6,576 nt of DNA from contig JAICXU010000188.1 in NCBI GenBank assembly GCA_025934595.1, forward strand, positions 1-6,576. The letters are read 5' to 3'. Of the stretch, positions 1 to 6,126 are shown one piece after another. Origin of the DNA: Polyangiaceae bacterium (GTDB lineage Bacteria; Myxococcota_A; Polyangia; Polyangiales; Polyangiaceae). The position numbers and the translations under genes were made by a program. Every line of letters begins with the position of its first letter. The first letter of the stretch is position 1. The notes beneath the pieces are model-generated. The model was given only the letters and a program-made list of their open reading frames with translations, had not been told where the DNA came from and did no database searches.

Positions 1-1576
1 ATTTTCCGACGAGGTAGACGTCGCGATTTTGGGCCACGCCCGCCGCGAGATCGTCTTTCGTTTTGATGGAGAGCGGAGCGAACGTGGCGCCCTCGTCCTT
101 CGATCGAAAGAGCGCGCCCGCCGCTCCCGACGCGTAAAATGAGCCAGATTCGCCGCGCCACACGTGTCTCACGTCTTGCCCCGTGCCGACGCGAATCGGA
201 ATCTCTTGAAAGGTGGCGCCGCGGTCGGTCGATCGCGCGATGACCTTCTTCGCGGGCCTCGGCAAGAGCACGGCGGTGGGATCGGCGGCGAAGCTCACGA
301 GGTCGCGCGTCGAGACGGGATGCTCGTTCACGTCTTGCGGATCGAGCGGCGCGAACGTTCTGCCGCCGTCGTCGGATCGCAAGAAGAGCGACTGCCGCAA
401 CATGTAGACGGTGAGCCCGTCGGATCGAATGTCGACGAACGCGTCGCCCTTCGGCAAATTGTCTTTCGAAATCTGGCTCCAAGTCTTCCCGTCGTCGATC
501 GAGCGCGCGATGTTCCCGTTGCCGCCGACGCCCACCCAATGTCCGCCCGGCGTCGCCACGGCGGCATAGAAACCGACGGCGGGCTCCGCGATCGGCGAGA
601 GGTACGGACGAAACGCTTCACCGCGCATCGCGCTGCCGCCGGCGACGAAGAACGTCCCCGTCTCGGCGCTGCCGAAGATGAACGTCGAAAAATCGTTCGG
701 CACGTACGGAGCGTCGCCGGTGCCGAGCGTCATCGAGCCGCCGCCGGACATGGGCGCCGCGGTGGTCGTCCAGCTCGCGCCGCCGTTCGTGCTCGTGAAG
801 AGGGAGCTCGTGCCCGTCGCGAGGAGGCGCTTGCCGTCGGCGTCTCCCCAAATTCCGTAGACGATGCCGTCCAAGTGTTGCCCGATCGTCTTCCACGTCG
901 CGCCGTGGTCGGGCGAGCTCCTCACGATGCCGCCGAGCGTCCCTTGATAGCCGCCGGCGGCGAAGACGCGTCCCGATTTGTCGATGAATAAGCCATAAAA
1001 TGGCTCGTTCGCGAGATCGTCGCAGGTGGCCAAGTCGGTCGCGCCGGGCTTCGAGCAGAGAATTTTTCCGTGCGCGTGAAGCACGGTGGTGAGAAAAATT
1101 CTTCCTTGGGGATCGACGGCGACGGCGTTGGCGGTGCCGTCGGTCTTGGGATCGAGCTTGCGAATCGTCTTCTGCTCACCGTCGCCGCAGTTCGGAATCG
1201 CGACGAGCGCGGCGCCGTTCGAGCTGTCGCCCGCGGCGTAGAGCGTCGTGCCGAAGAGCGCGGCGCTCTTGAATCGCCAGCGCTCGTCCGATTGGTGCGT
1301 GGTCCACGTCGCGCCGTCGTCGGTGGATCGCATGACCGTGCTCTCTTCGCCCACGACGACGATGCCGCATTCACGATTCGCGACCGCCGCCCACAACGCA
1401 TTTCCCTGCGGCGTCGGATTCGCCCAATGCCAACCCGGTCCAACCTGCGTTTGCGGCTCCGGAGGTCGCGGCGGCAACGCGGGGAGAGTCGAGGTCGAAA
1501 CGGTGGGACTCGGGTCCGGAGCATTTCGGCAACCGATCGACGCCACGGCGAGAGCGAGAAAAAAGATGGAACGCAT
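1..1576 (-). CDS. BNR/Asp-box beta-propeller lipoprotein, partial (C-terminus beyond left edge)
   Basis: An open frame of 525 codons starts at the ATG at 1574-1576 and reads without a stop off the left edge, so the C-terminus is missing. Residues 1-15 form a short type II signal peptide (hydrophobic core IFFLALAVA) ending in S-I-G-C, with Cys16 as the likely lipidated residue. A Pro/Thr-rich linker follows to about residue 45. The rest carries seven Asp-box motifs (S-x-D-x-G-x-T-W/F) near residues 84, 221, 262, 359, 401, 449 and 492. Examples are RSTDDGATW and RSIDDGKTW. Asp-boxes mark the blade hairpins of sialidase-like and Ycf48-like beta-propellers, so the mature part is probably an envelope-anchored propeller. 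No sialidase FRIP-type motif is visible and I infer no enzyme activity; a binding or scaffold role is more likely. No clear Shine-Dalgarno precedes the ATG, but the signal peptide fixes the start. It is the last gene of the minus-strand run, 104 bases after the preceding lipoprotein gene. Confidence 0.88.
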   Translation of the reverse strand, partial: MRSIFFLALAVASIGCRNAPDPSPTVSTSTLPALPPRPPEPQTQVGPGWHWANPTPQGNALWAAVANRECGIVVVGEESTVMRSTDDGATWTTHQSDERWRFKSAALFGTTLYAAGDSSNGAALVAIPNCGDGEQKTIRKLDPKTDGTANAVAVDPQGRIFLTTVLHAHGKILCSKPGATDLATCDDLANEPFYGLFIDKSGRVFAAGGYQGTLGGIVRSSPDHGATWKTIGQHLDGIVYGIWGDADGKRLLATGTSSLFTSTNGGASWTTTAAPMSGGGSMTLGTGDAPYVPNDFSTFIFGSAETGTFFVAGGSAMRGEAFRPYLSPIAEPAVGFYAAVATPGGHWVGVGGNGNIARSIDDGKTWSQISKDNLPKGDAFVDIRSDGLTVYMLRQSLFLRSDDGGRTFAPLDPQDVNEHPVSTRDLVSFAADPTAVLLPRPAKKVIARSTDRGATFQEIPIRVGTGQDVRHVWRGESGSFYASGAAGALFRSKDEGATFAPLSIKTKDDLAAGVAQNRDVYLVGK

Positions 1577-1680
1577 GCGAGCCCGTGCGGACACGATACC
1601 AGCGTTGGGTAGACCTTTTTCGTGCGTCGACGTCTCGACGATGCGCCGGCCTGCCGAGCTCGCGTCCGCGGGAACGCGCG
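1577..1680 (-). other. Intergenic gap with a small inverted repeat
   Basis: This 104-base gap lies between the stop of the upstream lipoprotein gene and the start of the propeller lipoprotein gene. It holds a perfect 6-bp inverted repeat at 1625-1640 (CGTCGA, loop CGTC, TCGACG). On the minus strand the repeat is followed by CACGAAAAAGG rather than a T-run, so it does not look like an intrinsic terminator. No convincing -35/-10 pair was seen. Confidence 0.4.
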
Positions 1681-2340
1681 CTAGTTTTTCACGAACCGGC
1701 ACCAGCCGTTCGTCACCGCCGCGCCTGCCTCCATGCTCTGATCGAGATTGATGAAGACGCCGGAGTCGCTGTCTTCGAGATTCGTGAACATGACGAGGTT
1801 CGGGTCCCACGGAATTTGATCTTCGGTCACGTCGGTCAAACACATGAGGCCGGCGTCGTCGAATCCCGTGGAGCCGGTGTTCGGTCCGGACGACTGCAAG
1901 CACACCGTGCGATCGATCGGAAAGGGCACGGTCTGCGCGACGTGCGCGACGAACATGCCGGACCCGTGCGCCGATTGCGTGAACGTCATCGCGAAATCGG
2001 CGGTGCCGAAGCCGCCGTCACTCAGCTCCTCCATCGCCGCGTGACACTCGCCCGATGCCGTGAGGCGCGGATCGATGTGACCGAGGTCGCTCGAAGGATC
2101 GGTGTTGCCATACACCTCCCAGTGATCGGGACAGATGGCATCCGGACCTGCGTCGATCGCCGATCCGCTGTCTTTCAAGGGTGATCCGCCGTCTTGCAGC
2201 TTCGTGGCGTCACCCCCGCCGTCGCCCGCGACGTCCGAGGTTCCGTCGCTCGAGAGCCCGCCTCCGCAGGCGACGCCGAGCAGCGCGAGCGCGACCGAGA
2301 GGCCGATCGCGGATCCCGAAAACAAGGAAAGGGGTTTCAT
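1681..2340 (-). CDS. Putative lipoprotein with Gly/Asp-rich linker and small C-terminal domain
   Basis: The product has 219 residues. Residues 1-24 are a signal peptide (MKPLSLF, then a hydrophobic run) ending in L-L-G-V-A-C, with Cys25 as the probable lipidation site followed by GGG. Residues 26-67 are a low-complexity linker rich in Gly, Asp and Ser, typical of surface lipoproteins in Polyangia-type bacteria. From about residue 70 a compact domain follows with five cysteines (70, 99, 147, 167, 214), which suggests disulfides outside the cytoplasm. I do not recognise the domain family. The start at 2338-2340 gives a normal 25-residue signal. An in-frame ATG at 2386-2388 would give a longer, less usual leader, and one at 2515-2517 would overlap the upstream regulator gene; neither has a good ribosome site. 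It sits 113 bases after the AraC-type regulator gene and 104 bases before the propeller lipoprotein gene, so it may be controlled by that regulator (inference). Confidence 0.82.
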   Translation of the reverse strand: MKPLSLFSGSAIGLSVALALLGVACGGGLSSDGTSDVAGDGGGDATKLQDGGSPLKDSGSAIDAGPDAICPDHWEVYGNTDPSSDLGHIDPRLTASGECHAAMEELSDGGFGTADFAMTFTQSAHGSGMFVAHVAQTVPFPIDRTVCLQSSGPNTGSTGFDDAGLMCLTDVTEDQIPWDPNLVMFTNLEDSDSGVFINLDQSMEAGAAVTNGWCRFVKN

Positions 2341-2453
2341 CGCCCGCGAGCCCAGCAGATTCCGGGCCAGCGACGTGAGGAGATTCATCGGCGAAAAGAC
2401 TGTGTCGGCCTGCGCCGCGGAGCCGCGACCGCGACATTCGCTGCATGATCTCC
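2341..2453 (-). other. Intergenic gap between regulator and lipoprotein genes
   Basis: This gap holds two in-frame upstream ATG candidates of the lipoprotein gene (2386-2388 is the relevant one). No Shine-Dalgarno, no clear promoter hexamers and no terminator hairpin with a T-run were recognised. It is the most likely place for a separate lipoprotein promoter, judged only by its length. Confidence 0.3.
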
Positions 2454-3446
2454 TCAAGATGCCGTCGTCATCGTGCCCATCCGTTTTCGGAGCGCGGCGG
2501 GGCTCGTGCCCGTCCATCGACGAAACGCGCGAAAAAAGGCGCGTGGCTCGGAGAACGCAAGCTGCTCCGAGATGGTGCGAATGGGAATTTTTCCCGATTC
2601 CAACAGGCGAAGCGCGCGATCTTTGCGAACGTCGTCGACGAGGTTCTTGTGCGACGTCTTCGCGCGCTCGAGCTCGCGCTGCAGCGTGCGCTTGCTCATA
2701 CCGAGCTTCGAGGCCACCGATGCGAGTCTGACGTCGCGGCGATCGAGCAGCGTCGCGATCGTTCGACGCGCGCGCACGACGAACGCATCGTGGTCGTCGG
2801 GTGGCGTCATCTCCCGCATCTTCGCCTCGAGCAAGTCACCGAGCGTGGCCACCGCCGTACGCAGGCGGTGATCGAGCAGGCGGATGTCGAACACGAGACG
2901 ATCGGAATCGACGCCGAAATGCACGGGGACCCCGAAGAAAGCGGCATGTGCGCGCGCATCCTTCGGCGCTGGGTGCGCGAACGCGACCTCTTCGAAACGC
3001 ACGTTCGCGCCGACGGACTGTCGAATGCGCTGCGCGATGATCGCGACTGCGAACTCGCGCCAGTGACGGCTGTACTTTTCGTCGTCGGCGGCGCGGAACA
3101 CCAGGACGGCGCGGTTGCCTTCGCGCTCGAGCGAAAGGTGAACGCGCTCCGTGGCAAGTCGATAGAAGCGAGCGACGCGCGCGAGGCCCGTGCCGAGATC
3201 GTCGCTGGCGCACAAGGCGTAGTCGAGCTCGCCGAGCGATCCGATCGGCAAGCGCTTGGCGATCGTCAGTGCGAGCGTGGCGTCCTGCAGCATCGTCGCG
3301 GCTTCGTCGAACATCGCGTCCGCCGCCTGCGCGCCCACGAGCGTATCGGTCGTCGCGAAGAGGCGCGCGGCCTTGTCGTAGCCGAGCACGGTCAGCTCGT
3401 GCACGACGGGCGCGACGATGCTCGCCGAGATCCCCGAGCGATTCAC
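2454..3446 (-). CDS. AraC-family transcriptional regulator (arabinose-binding-type N-terminal domain)
   Basis: The product has 330 residues, the usual size for this AraC subgroup. Residues about 15-205 resemble the arabinose-binding-type N-terminal domain found in OruR/ArgR-like AraC regulators. This includes the stretch FFGVPVHFGVDSDRLVF, where this family has a conserved FG-P-F-FG pattern. Residues about 230-322 form the double helix-turn-helix. The first recognition unit is VASKLGMSKRTLQREL (244-259). The second is ISEQLAFSEPRAFFRAFRRW (292-311), followed by the conserved G-T-S-P-x-x-x-R. It should bind DNA in the cytoplasm; the effector cannot be told from sequence. The start codon is GTG at 3444-3446, 38 bases after the stop of the six-cysteine lipoprotein gene, so the two may be co-transcribed. 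The next gene downstream encodes another lipoprotein. Control of these envelope genes is inferred from position only. Confidence 0.93.
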   Translation of the reverse strand: MNRSGISASIVAPVVHELTVLGYDKAARLFATTDTLVGAQAADAMFDEAATMLQDATLALTIAKRLPIGSLGELDYALCASDDLGTGLARVARFYRLATERVHLSLEREGNRAVLVFRAADDEKYSRHWREFAVAIIAQRIRQSVGANVRFEEVAFAHPAPKDARAHAAFFGVPVHFGVDSDRLVFDIRLLDHRLRTAVATLGDLLEAKMREMTPPDDHDAFVVRARRTIATLLDRRDVRLASVASKLGMSKRTLQRELERAKTSHKNLVDDVRKDRALRLLESGKIPIRTISEQLAFSEPRAFFRAFRRWTGTSPAALRKRMGTMTTAS

Positions 3447-3484
3447 GTCCGCAGTCTACGCGACCCGGACCACGCGCGGGCCAC

Positions 3485-4150
3485 TCACGGGTGGCAGCCG
3501 CCGTTGCCGGCGTGCCACGTTCCGTCCGTGCATTGAACCGACGCGCCGCACGTCGAGTAGTCGCATTGCAAACCCTCGCTCGTGCATGTGTCGCCGAGGC
3601 GAGGTCGCGGATACGGACAGCCCGTCGTCGGATAGCACGTCCAAACTTGCGGCGCGCCGGTGTGATCGACGGTGCAGTAGCAGACGCCGCTCGCGTAATC
3701 GCATTCGAGGCCGAGATCGGTGCATGCGTCGCCGCTCGGTACGTCGCTCTGGGTAGCGGGACATGCGGCAGCGTCGAGGTCGACGTGGCAGTCGCTGGGG
3801 ATCGTGACGCTCCACGATCCGGATTCGCACGTCGCGATCTCGTCGCATGCGAGCTGGATGAAATCGCCGTACTCGCACGCGAGGCCATTTTGCGTGCAGC
3901 TCGATCCGTTGGTCGGCGCCGAGCTCGGACATGCGGAAGACGTGGTCGAGCCGTCGCCGCTCTTGCCGCTGTCGCTCGAGGAAGAGGATCCGTCGGTCAT
4001 GGATCCGTCGCCGTTGCCGGTGGTGCCGCCGTCATCGGCCGCGGTCGCCGTGCTCCCGCCACATGCCGAGAACGTCGTCGAAACGAGGGCGCTCGCAGCA
4101 AGGGCACATGCAAGCCATCGACACGAGGCGAAGCTGCGATTCGAAGTCAT
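3485..4150 (-). CDS. Cysteine-rich lipoprotein with three six-cysteine repeats
   Basis: The product has 221 residues. Residues 1-29 are a signal peptide (basic start with R5 and R11, hydrophobic core WLACALAASALV) ending in F-S-A-C, with Cys30 as the probable lipid anchor, then GGS. The -3 position is Phe, so the lipobox is not canonical. Residues 31-72 are a Gly/Ser/Thr/Asp-rich linker. The rest is three tandem modules at 74-121, 130-172 and 178-219, each with exactly six cysteines in the pattern C-P-x9-11-C-T-x2-G-L-x-C-x-Y, then two closely spaced Cys, a Trp, and a final Cys. It is probably an oxidised, disulfide-rich surface protein; its ligand is unknown. The start at 4148-4150 is chosen because a strong GAGAGGTGA ribosome site lies just before it. 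An ATG nine codons upstream would lie on the other side of that site. It is 63 bases after the tail-anchored gene and 38 bases before the AraC-type regulator. Confidence 0.88.
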   Translation of the reverse strand: MTSNRSFASCRWLACALAASALVSTTFSACGGSTATAADDGGTTGNGDGSMTDGSSSSSDSGKSGDGSTTSSACPSSAPTNGSSCTQNGLACEYGDFIQLACDEIATCESGSWSVTIPSDCHVDLDAAACPATQSDVPSGDACTDLGLECDYASGVCYCTVDHTGAPQVWTCYPTTGCPYPRPRLGDTCTSEGLQCDYSTCGASVQCTDGTWHAGNGGCHP

Positions 4151-4152
4151 GG

Positions 4153-4161
4153 TCACCTCTC
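4153..4161 (-). promoter_or_regulatory. Strong ribosome binding site of the six-cysteine lipoprotein gene
   Basis: On the minus strand GAGAGGTGA precedes CC-ATG. It matches the anti-Shine-Dalgarno closely, with the GAGG core five bases from the start codon. It decides the start at 4150 over the upstream in-frame ATG at 4175-4177. No other gene here has so clear a site, which suggests efficient translation of this lipoprotein. Confidence 0.75.
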
Positions 4162-4213
4162 GAAAGTGTGTGCGCATTGCTTGCGCGCGTCTTGGCGCCT
4201 GCGCGTGGGTTGA

Positions 4214-4873
4214 TCAGCGTGCGTGCAGCGCGGCGTAGGTGAGCGCTGCGACGAACACCGCGATGACGATGCCGAGGACGATCCAATTGTTCGACGAGAG
4301 CTTCCGTTTCGCCACGTTCGTTTGGCTCGCCTGTGACGATTCTTCGTTCCCCTCCTCGTCGCGCTCTCGTTTCGAGGGCTCCGCGGCGCGGCTCGCTTTC
4401 GCCGCCGACTTCGGGGCCGGTGTCTTCGCCGTTTGCACGAGCCGCGGCTTCGGCTTCTTTCCCTTTTGCTTCGCCCTCGCCTCGCGCGCCCTTGCCTCGC
4501 GTTTCGCCTTCTTTGCCGCGTCTTTCGAGCGCTTCTTCTCGCGTCGCGCCGCTTTGCGCTCTTCGATGGCCTTCTTTGCGGCGGCGTATGCGACGGGATC
4601 GAACTTCTCGTCGGGAAGCGCGGCCTCCGCGGCCTCGATTTCCTTTTCTTCCTTTTCGTCTTCCCAGCCCGAATCGACGTCGGGGTCCGATTCCGGCGCG
4701 GCGGTCGCGACCGAGTCGGCGCCGGGCTCGATCTCCCAATCGAGCTCGTCTGCCTCTTCTTCTTCTTCCACCGGTGCGGGCGGAGCGACGCTGGAGGGCC
4801 CCCCTTGTCGCTTCATTTGCGCGATCTGATCGGCGAGCGCTTTTCGTCGCGCCGCCCTTTGCTCCTCGTCCAT
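4214..4873 (-). CDS. Tail-anchored, charge-segregated protein of unknown function
   Basis: The product has 219 residues and belongs to no family I recognise. Residues 1-23 are a basic, probably helical start (Q and R/K rich). Residues 35-92 are strongly acidic, with a poly-Glu run and two Trp-containing acidic motifs (LDWEIEP at 44-50 and VDSGWEDE at 66-73). Residues 93-145 are a Lys/Arg/Ala-rich segment likely to be helical or coiled coil. Residues 146-192 are a Lys/Ser/Glu-rich disordered linker. Residues 197-216 form a single hydrophobic helix (WIVLGIVIAVFVAALTYAAL) that ends three residues from the C-terminus. There is no N-terminal signal, so the protein looks C-tail-anchored with its long soluble part in the cytoplasm, in line with the KRK before the helix. 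The ATG at 4871-4873 has only a weak AGAG in front. It is divergent from the cNMP/DUF1003 gene and 63 bases upstream of the cysteine-rich lipoprotein gene. Its reality rests on the sharply ordered charge pattern and the membrane helix. Confidence 0.8.
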   Translation of the reverse strand: MDEEQRAARRKALADQIAQMKRQGGPSSVAPPAPVEEEEEADELDWEIEPGADSVATAAPESDPDVDSGWEDEKEEKEIEAAEAALPDEKFDPVAYAAAKKAIEERKAARREKKRSKDAAKKAKREARAREARAKQKGKKPKPRLVQTAKTPAPKSAAKASRAAEPSKRERDEEGNEESSQASQTNVAKRKLSSNNWIVLGIVIAVFVAALTYAALHAR

Positions 4874-4979
4874 CTCTAGCGAAGCTAACTTCGAAGGCGC
4901 GCGATTTCCAGAAATGCGCGGAAGCCGGAGGTCTCGCAGGTTTTTTGAGCGTGCGCGCGAGGCGCGTTAGCCATCGTGC
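4874..4979. promoter_or_regulatory. Divergent intergenic region with inverted repeats (putative promoters)
   Basis: This 106-base region separates two divergent genes, so it must hold both promoters unless they lie inside coding DNA. It contains a 5-bp inverted repeat at 4880-4893 (CGAAG-CTAA-CTTCG) just before the tail-anchored gene, and ATTTC-CA-GAAAT at 4904-4915, whose arms extend into flanking GCGC tracts with one bulged base. A run of six T at 4941-4946 leads into TTGAGC, which could be a -35, but the matching -10 is poor. No convincing sigma-70 promoter pair was seen. Confidence 0.45.
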
Positions 4980-5828
4980 ATGCCGACGCATGCGGATTTT
5001 TTGAAGCACGTCTCGTTTTTCGCTTTGCTCGACGATGACGAGCGCGTGCTGCTCGCGAATCGGCTCGATTTCGTGAAAGAGCCGGCGGGAAAGCTGCTCT
5101 TCACGGTGGGTGACCCGGGCGGTGCGCTCTACGTCGTCATCTCGGGCGAGGTGGAGCTTTTCTTCAAGAACGACGTCGGCGAGCGCGTCGTCATGGAGAC
5201 GGCGCGCATGGGCGATTTCTTCGGCGAGATCTCGCTGCTCGATGGTGGCCCTCGGTCGACGTCGGCCCTCGTCACGCAGGAGCTCGCTGCGCTCGTCATC
5301 GATCGGGGCGATCTCGACGAGTTCTTGCACATGCGCCCCGCGGCCGCGCTCGACTTCATGGCCGCGACCGGCAAGCGGCTTCGCGAGACGACCCGGCTTC
5401 TCCGGCACTCGACCTCGCGAAACCCGAACGTGGAGGCGGCGGACAATCGCACGCTCACGCTGAAGCTCGTGGACTGGATCAGCGAGTTCAGCGGCAGCCT
5501 CCCGTTTCTCTGGATTCACGTGGCGCTCTTCGCGGTTTGGATCGTGCTCAACGTGCGCCCTCTCGTGCATTCGACGTGGGGCGGCTTCGATCCATTTCCG
5601 TTCGGCCTCCTCACGATGTGCGTGTCGCTCGAAGCGATCGTGCTGTCGGTGCTCGTGCTCCTCAGTCAAAATCGGCAAGTGGCGCGCGACCGCGTGCGCA
5701 ACGACATCGAGTACGAGGTCAACATGAAGGCGGAGCTCGAGGTGGCGCAGCTCCACGAGGTGATCGACGATTTGCGCGTGGAGCTTTTGGCGCGCATCGA
5801 CGGGCTCGACAAGCGCGCTAACCCCTAG
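4980..5828 (+). CDS. Cyclic-nucleotide-binding domain fused to DUF1003 membrane protein
   Basis: The product has 282 residues. Residues about 7-125 are a CRP-type cyclic-nucleotide-binding domain starting FLKHVSFFALLDDDE. It has the beta-roll Gly motifs (YVVISGEVEL) and a phosphate-binding cassette, F-G-E-I-S-L-L-D-G-G-P-R-S-T (81-94). Glu83 and Arg92 sit where the ligand-contacting Glu and Arg of CRP-family proteins lie, so nucleotide binding is plausible. No helix-turn-helix follows, so it is not a transcription factor. Residues about 155-265 are DUF1003. There are two membrane helices (174-192 and 208-228), the conserved SLEAIVLS and SQNRQ, then the charged R-D-R, E-Y-E-V-N-M-K-A-E-L-E and L-H-E signature. 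Both ends should be cytoplasmic. It probably couples a cytoplasmic nucleotide or related signal to a membrane event; the output is unknown. The ATG at 4980 lacks a good ribosome site but gives the normal N-terminus of the domain. The 3' end overlaps the convergent small gene by 11 bases. Confidence 0.95.
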   Translation: MPTHADFLKHVSFFALLDDDERVLLANRLDFVKEPAGKLLFTVGDPGGALYVVISGEVELFFKNDVGERVVMETARMGDFFGEISLLDGGPRSTSALVTQELAALVIDRGDLDEFLHMRPAAALDFMAATGKRLRETTRLLRHSTSRNPNVEAADNRTLTLKLVDWISEFSGSLPFLWIHVALFAVWIVLNVRPLVHSTWGGFDPFPFGLLTMCVSLEAIVLSVLVLLSQNRQVARDRVRNDIEYEVNMKAELEVAQLHEVIDDLRVELLARIDGLDKRANP

Positions 5829-5831
5829 CGC
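5815..5831. repeat. Perfect inverted repeat carrying both convergent stop codons
   Basis: GCGCTA-ACCCC-TAGCGC forms a 6-bp stem with a 5-base loop. The right arm holds the TAG stop of the cNMP/DUF1003 gene (5826-5828) and the left arm holds the TAG stop of the minus-strand small gene (5818-5820 read in reverse). It could act as a weak bidirectional terminator or mRNA 3'-end stem, but there is no T-run on either side. Confidence 0.6.
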
Positions 5832-6096
5832 CCTTTCGCATGGTGAGATAGGCGAGCATGGCGCGGAGCTTCGGTGTCTTCTCGAGACCCTTCGCGAGCC
5901 GTTTCAAATCCGCGAGCCTCAACGTCACCGGTCCGCGCCGCGCGACGTCGCTCGTGGAGTACGCGAAGCGGACGAGCGGCTCGCCCTCTTCGTCCATCAA
6001 GAGCTGCACGTGCGACACGAATTCCTTGTCGTCGTTCGATTGCGGGAGGGCGATTTCTTCGACGAGCTCGGCGTGTCCCCATGCGGTCGTGATCAT
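5818..6096 (-). CDS. Small protein of unknown function
   Basis: The product has 92 residues with no signal peptide or membrane helix, so it is probably cytoplasmic. The visible layout suggests beta strands at 9-17 (AELVEEIAL), 25-34 (EFVSHVQLLM), 40-48 (PLVRFAYST) and 55-61 (GPVTLRL), then a helix from about 62 to 85 with K/R-L repeats (LADLKRLAKGL). A strand sheet followed by G-x-V-T-L and a helix faintly recalls PC4/YdbC-like single-strand nucleic acid binders. That is a shape resemblance only and I do not assign it. An in-frame ATG at 6124-6126 would add ten residues (VPRLLFRAR); those codons are less GC-rich at the third position and neither start has a good ribosome site. The frame stays open further upstream to 6348, but there it is Arg-rich and overlaps the next gene. 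It may be co-transcribed with the membrane protein gene to its right. Confidence 0.75.
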   Translation of the reverse strand: MITTAWGHAELVEEIALPQSNDDKEFVSHVQLLMDEEGEPLVRFAYSTSDVARRGPVTLRLADLKRLAKGLEKTPKLRAMLAYLTMRKGARG

Positions 6097-6126
6097 GCGC
6101 GCTCGAAAAAGCAAACGCGGGACCAT

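Noticed and set aside
164..991. Plus-strand open frame of 275 codons
   Set aside because: It lies antisense to the propeller lipoprotein, whose seven Asp-boxes on the minus strand prove the coding strand.
922..1524. Minus-strand open frame of 200 codons overlapping the propeller gene
   Set aside because: It is in the wrong frame of the same strand; the product is Arg/Ser/Pro-rich and lacks the Asp-box motifs seen in the adjacent frame.
1625..1640. Inverted repeat as an intrinsic terminator
   Set aside because: On the minus strand the stem is followed by an A-rich run, not T, and on the plus strand no gene ends there.
2341..2517. N-terminal extension of the second lipoprotein (start at 2517)
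   Set aside because: It would overlap the 3' end of the AraC regulator gene and put about 60 unrelated residues before an otherwise normal lipoprotein signal peptide.
2445..3536. Plus-strand open frame of 363 codons
   Set aside because: It is antisense to the well-supported AraC regulator over its whole length, and its Arg/Glu/His-rich product shows no recognisable domain.
3269..4213. Plus-strand open frame of 314 codons
   Set aside because: It is antisense to the lipoprotein gene with the signal peptide and six-cysteine repeats; the product is Ala/Arg low-complexity.
4880..4893. Hairpin near the tail-anchored gene start as a riboswitch or attenuator
   Set aside because: The stem is only five base pairs with a four-base loop and no alternative pairing partner or T-run was seen.
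4032..5756. Minus-strand open frame of 574 codons
   Set aside because: It runs antisense to the clear cNMP/DUF1003 gene and in another frame across the tail-anchored gene. Its product is dominated by Arg, Glu and His in the way of GC-rich shadow frames, with no domain signal.
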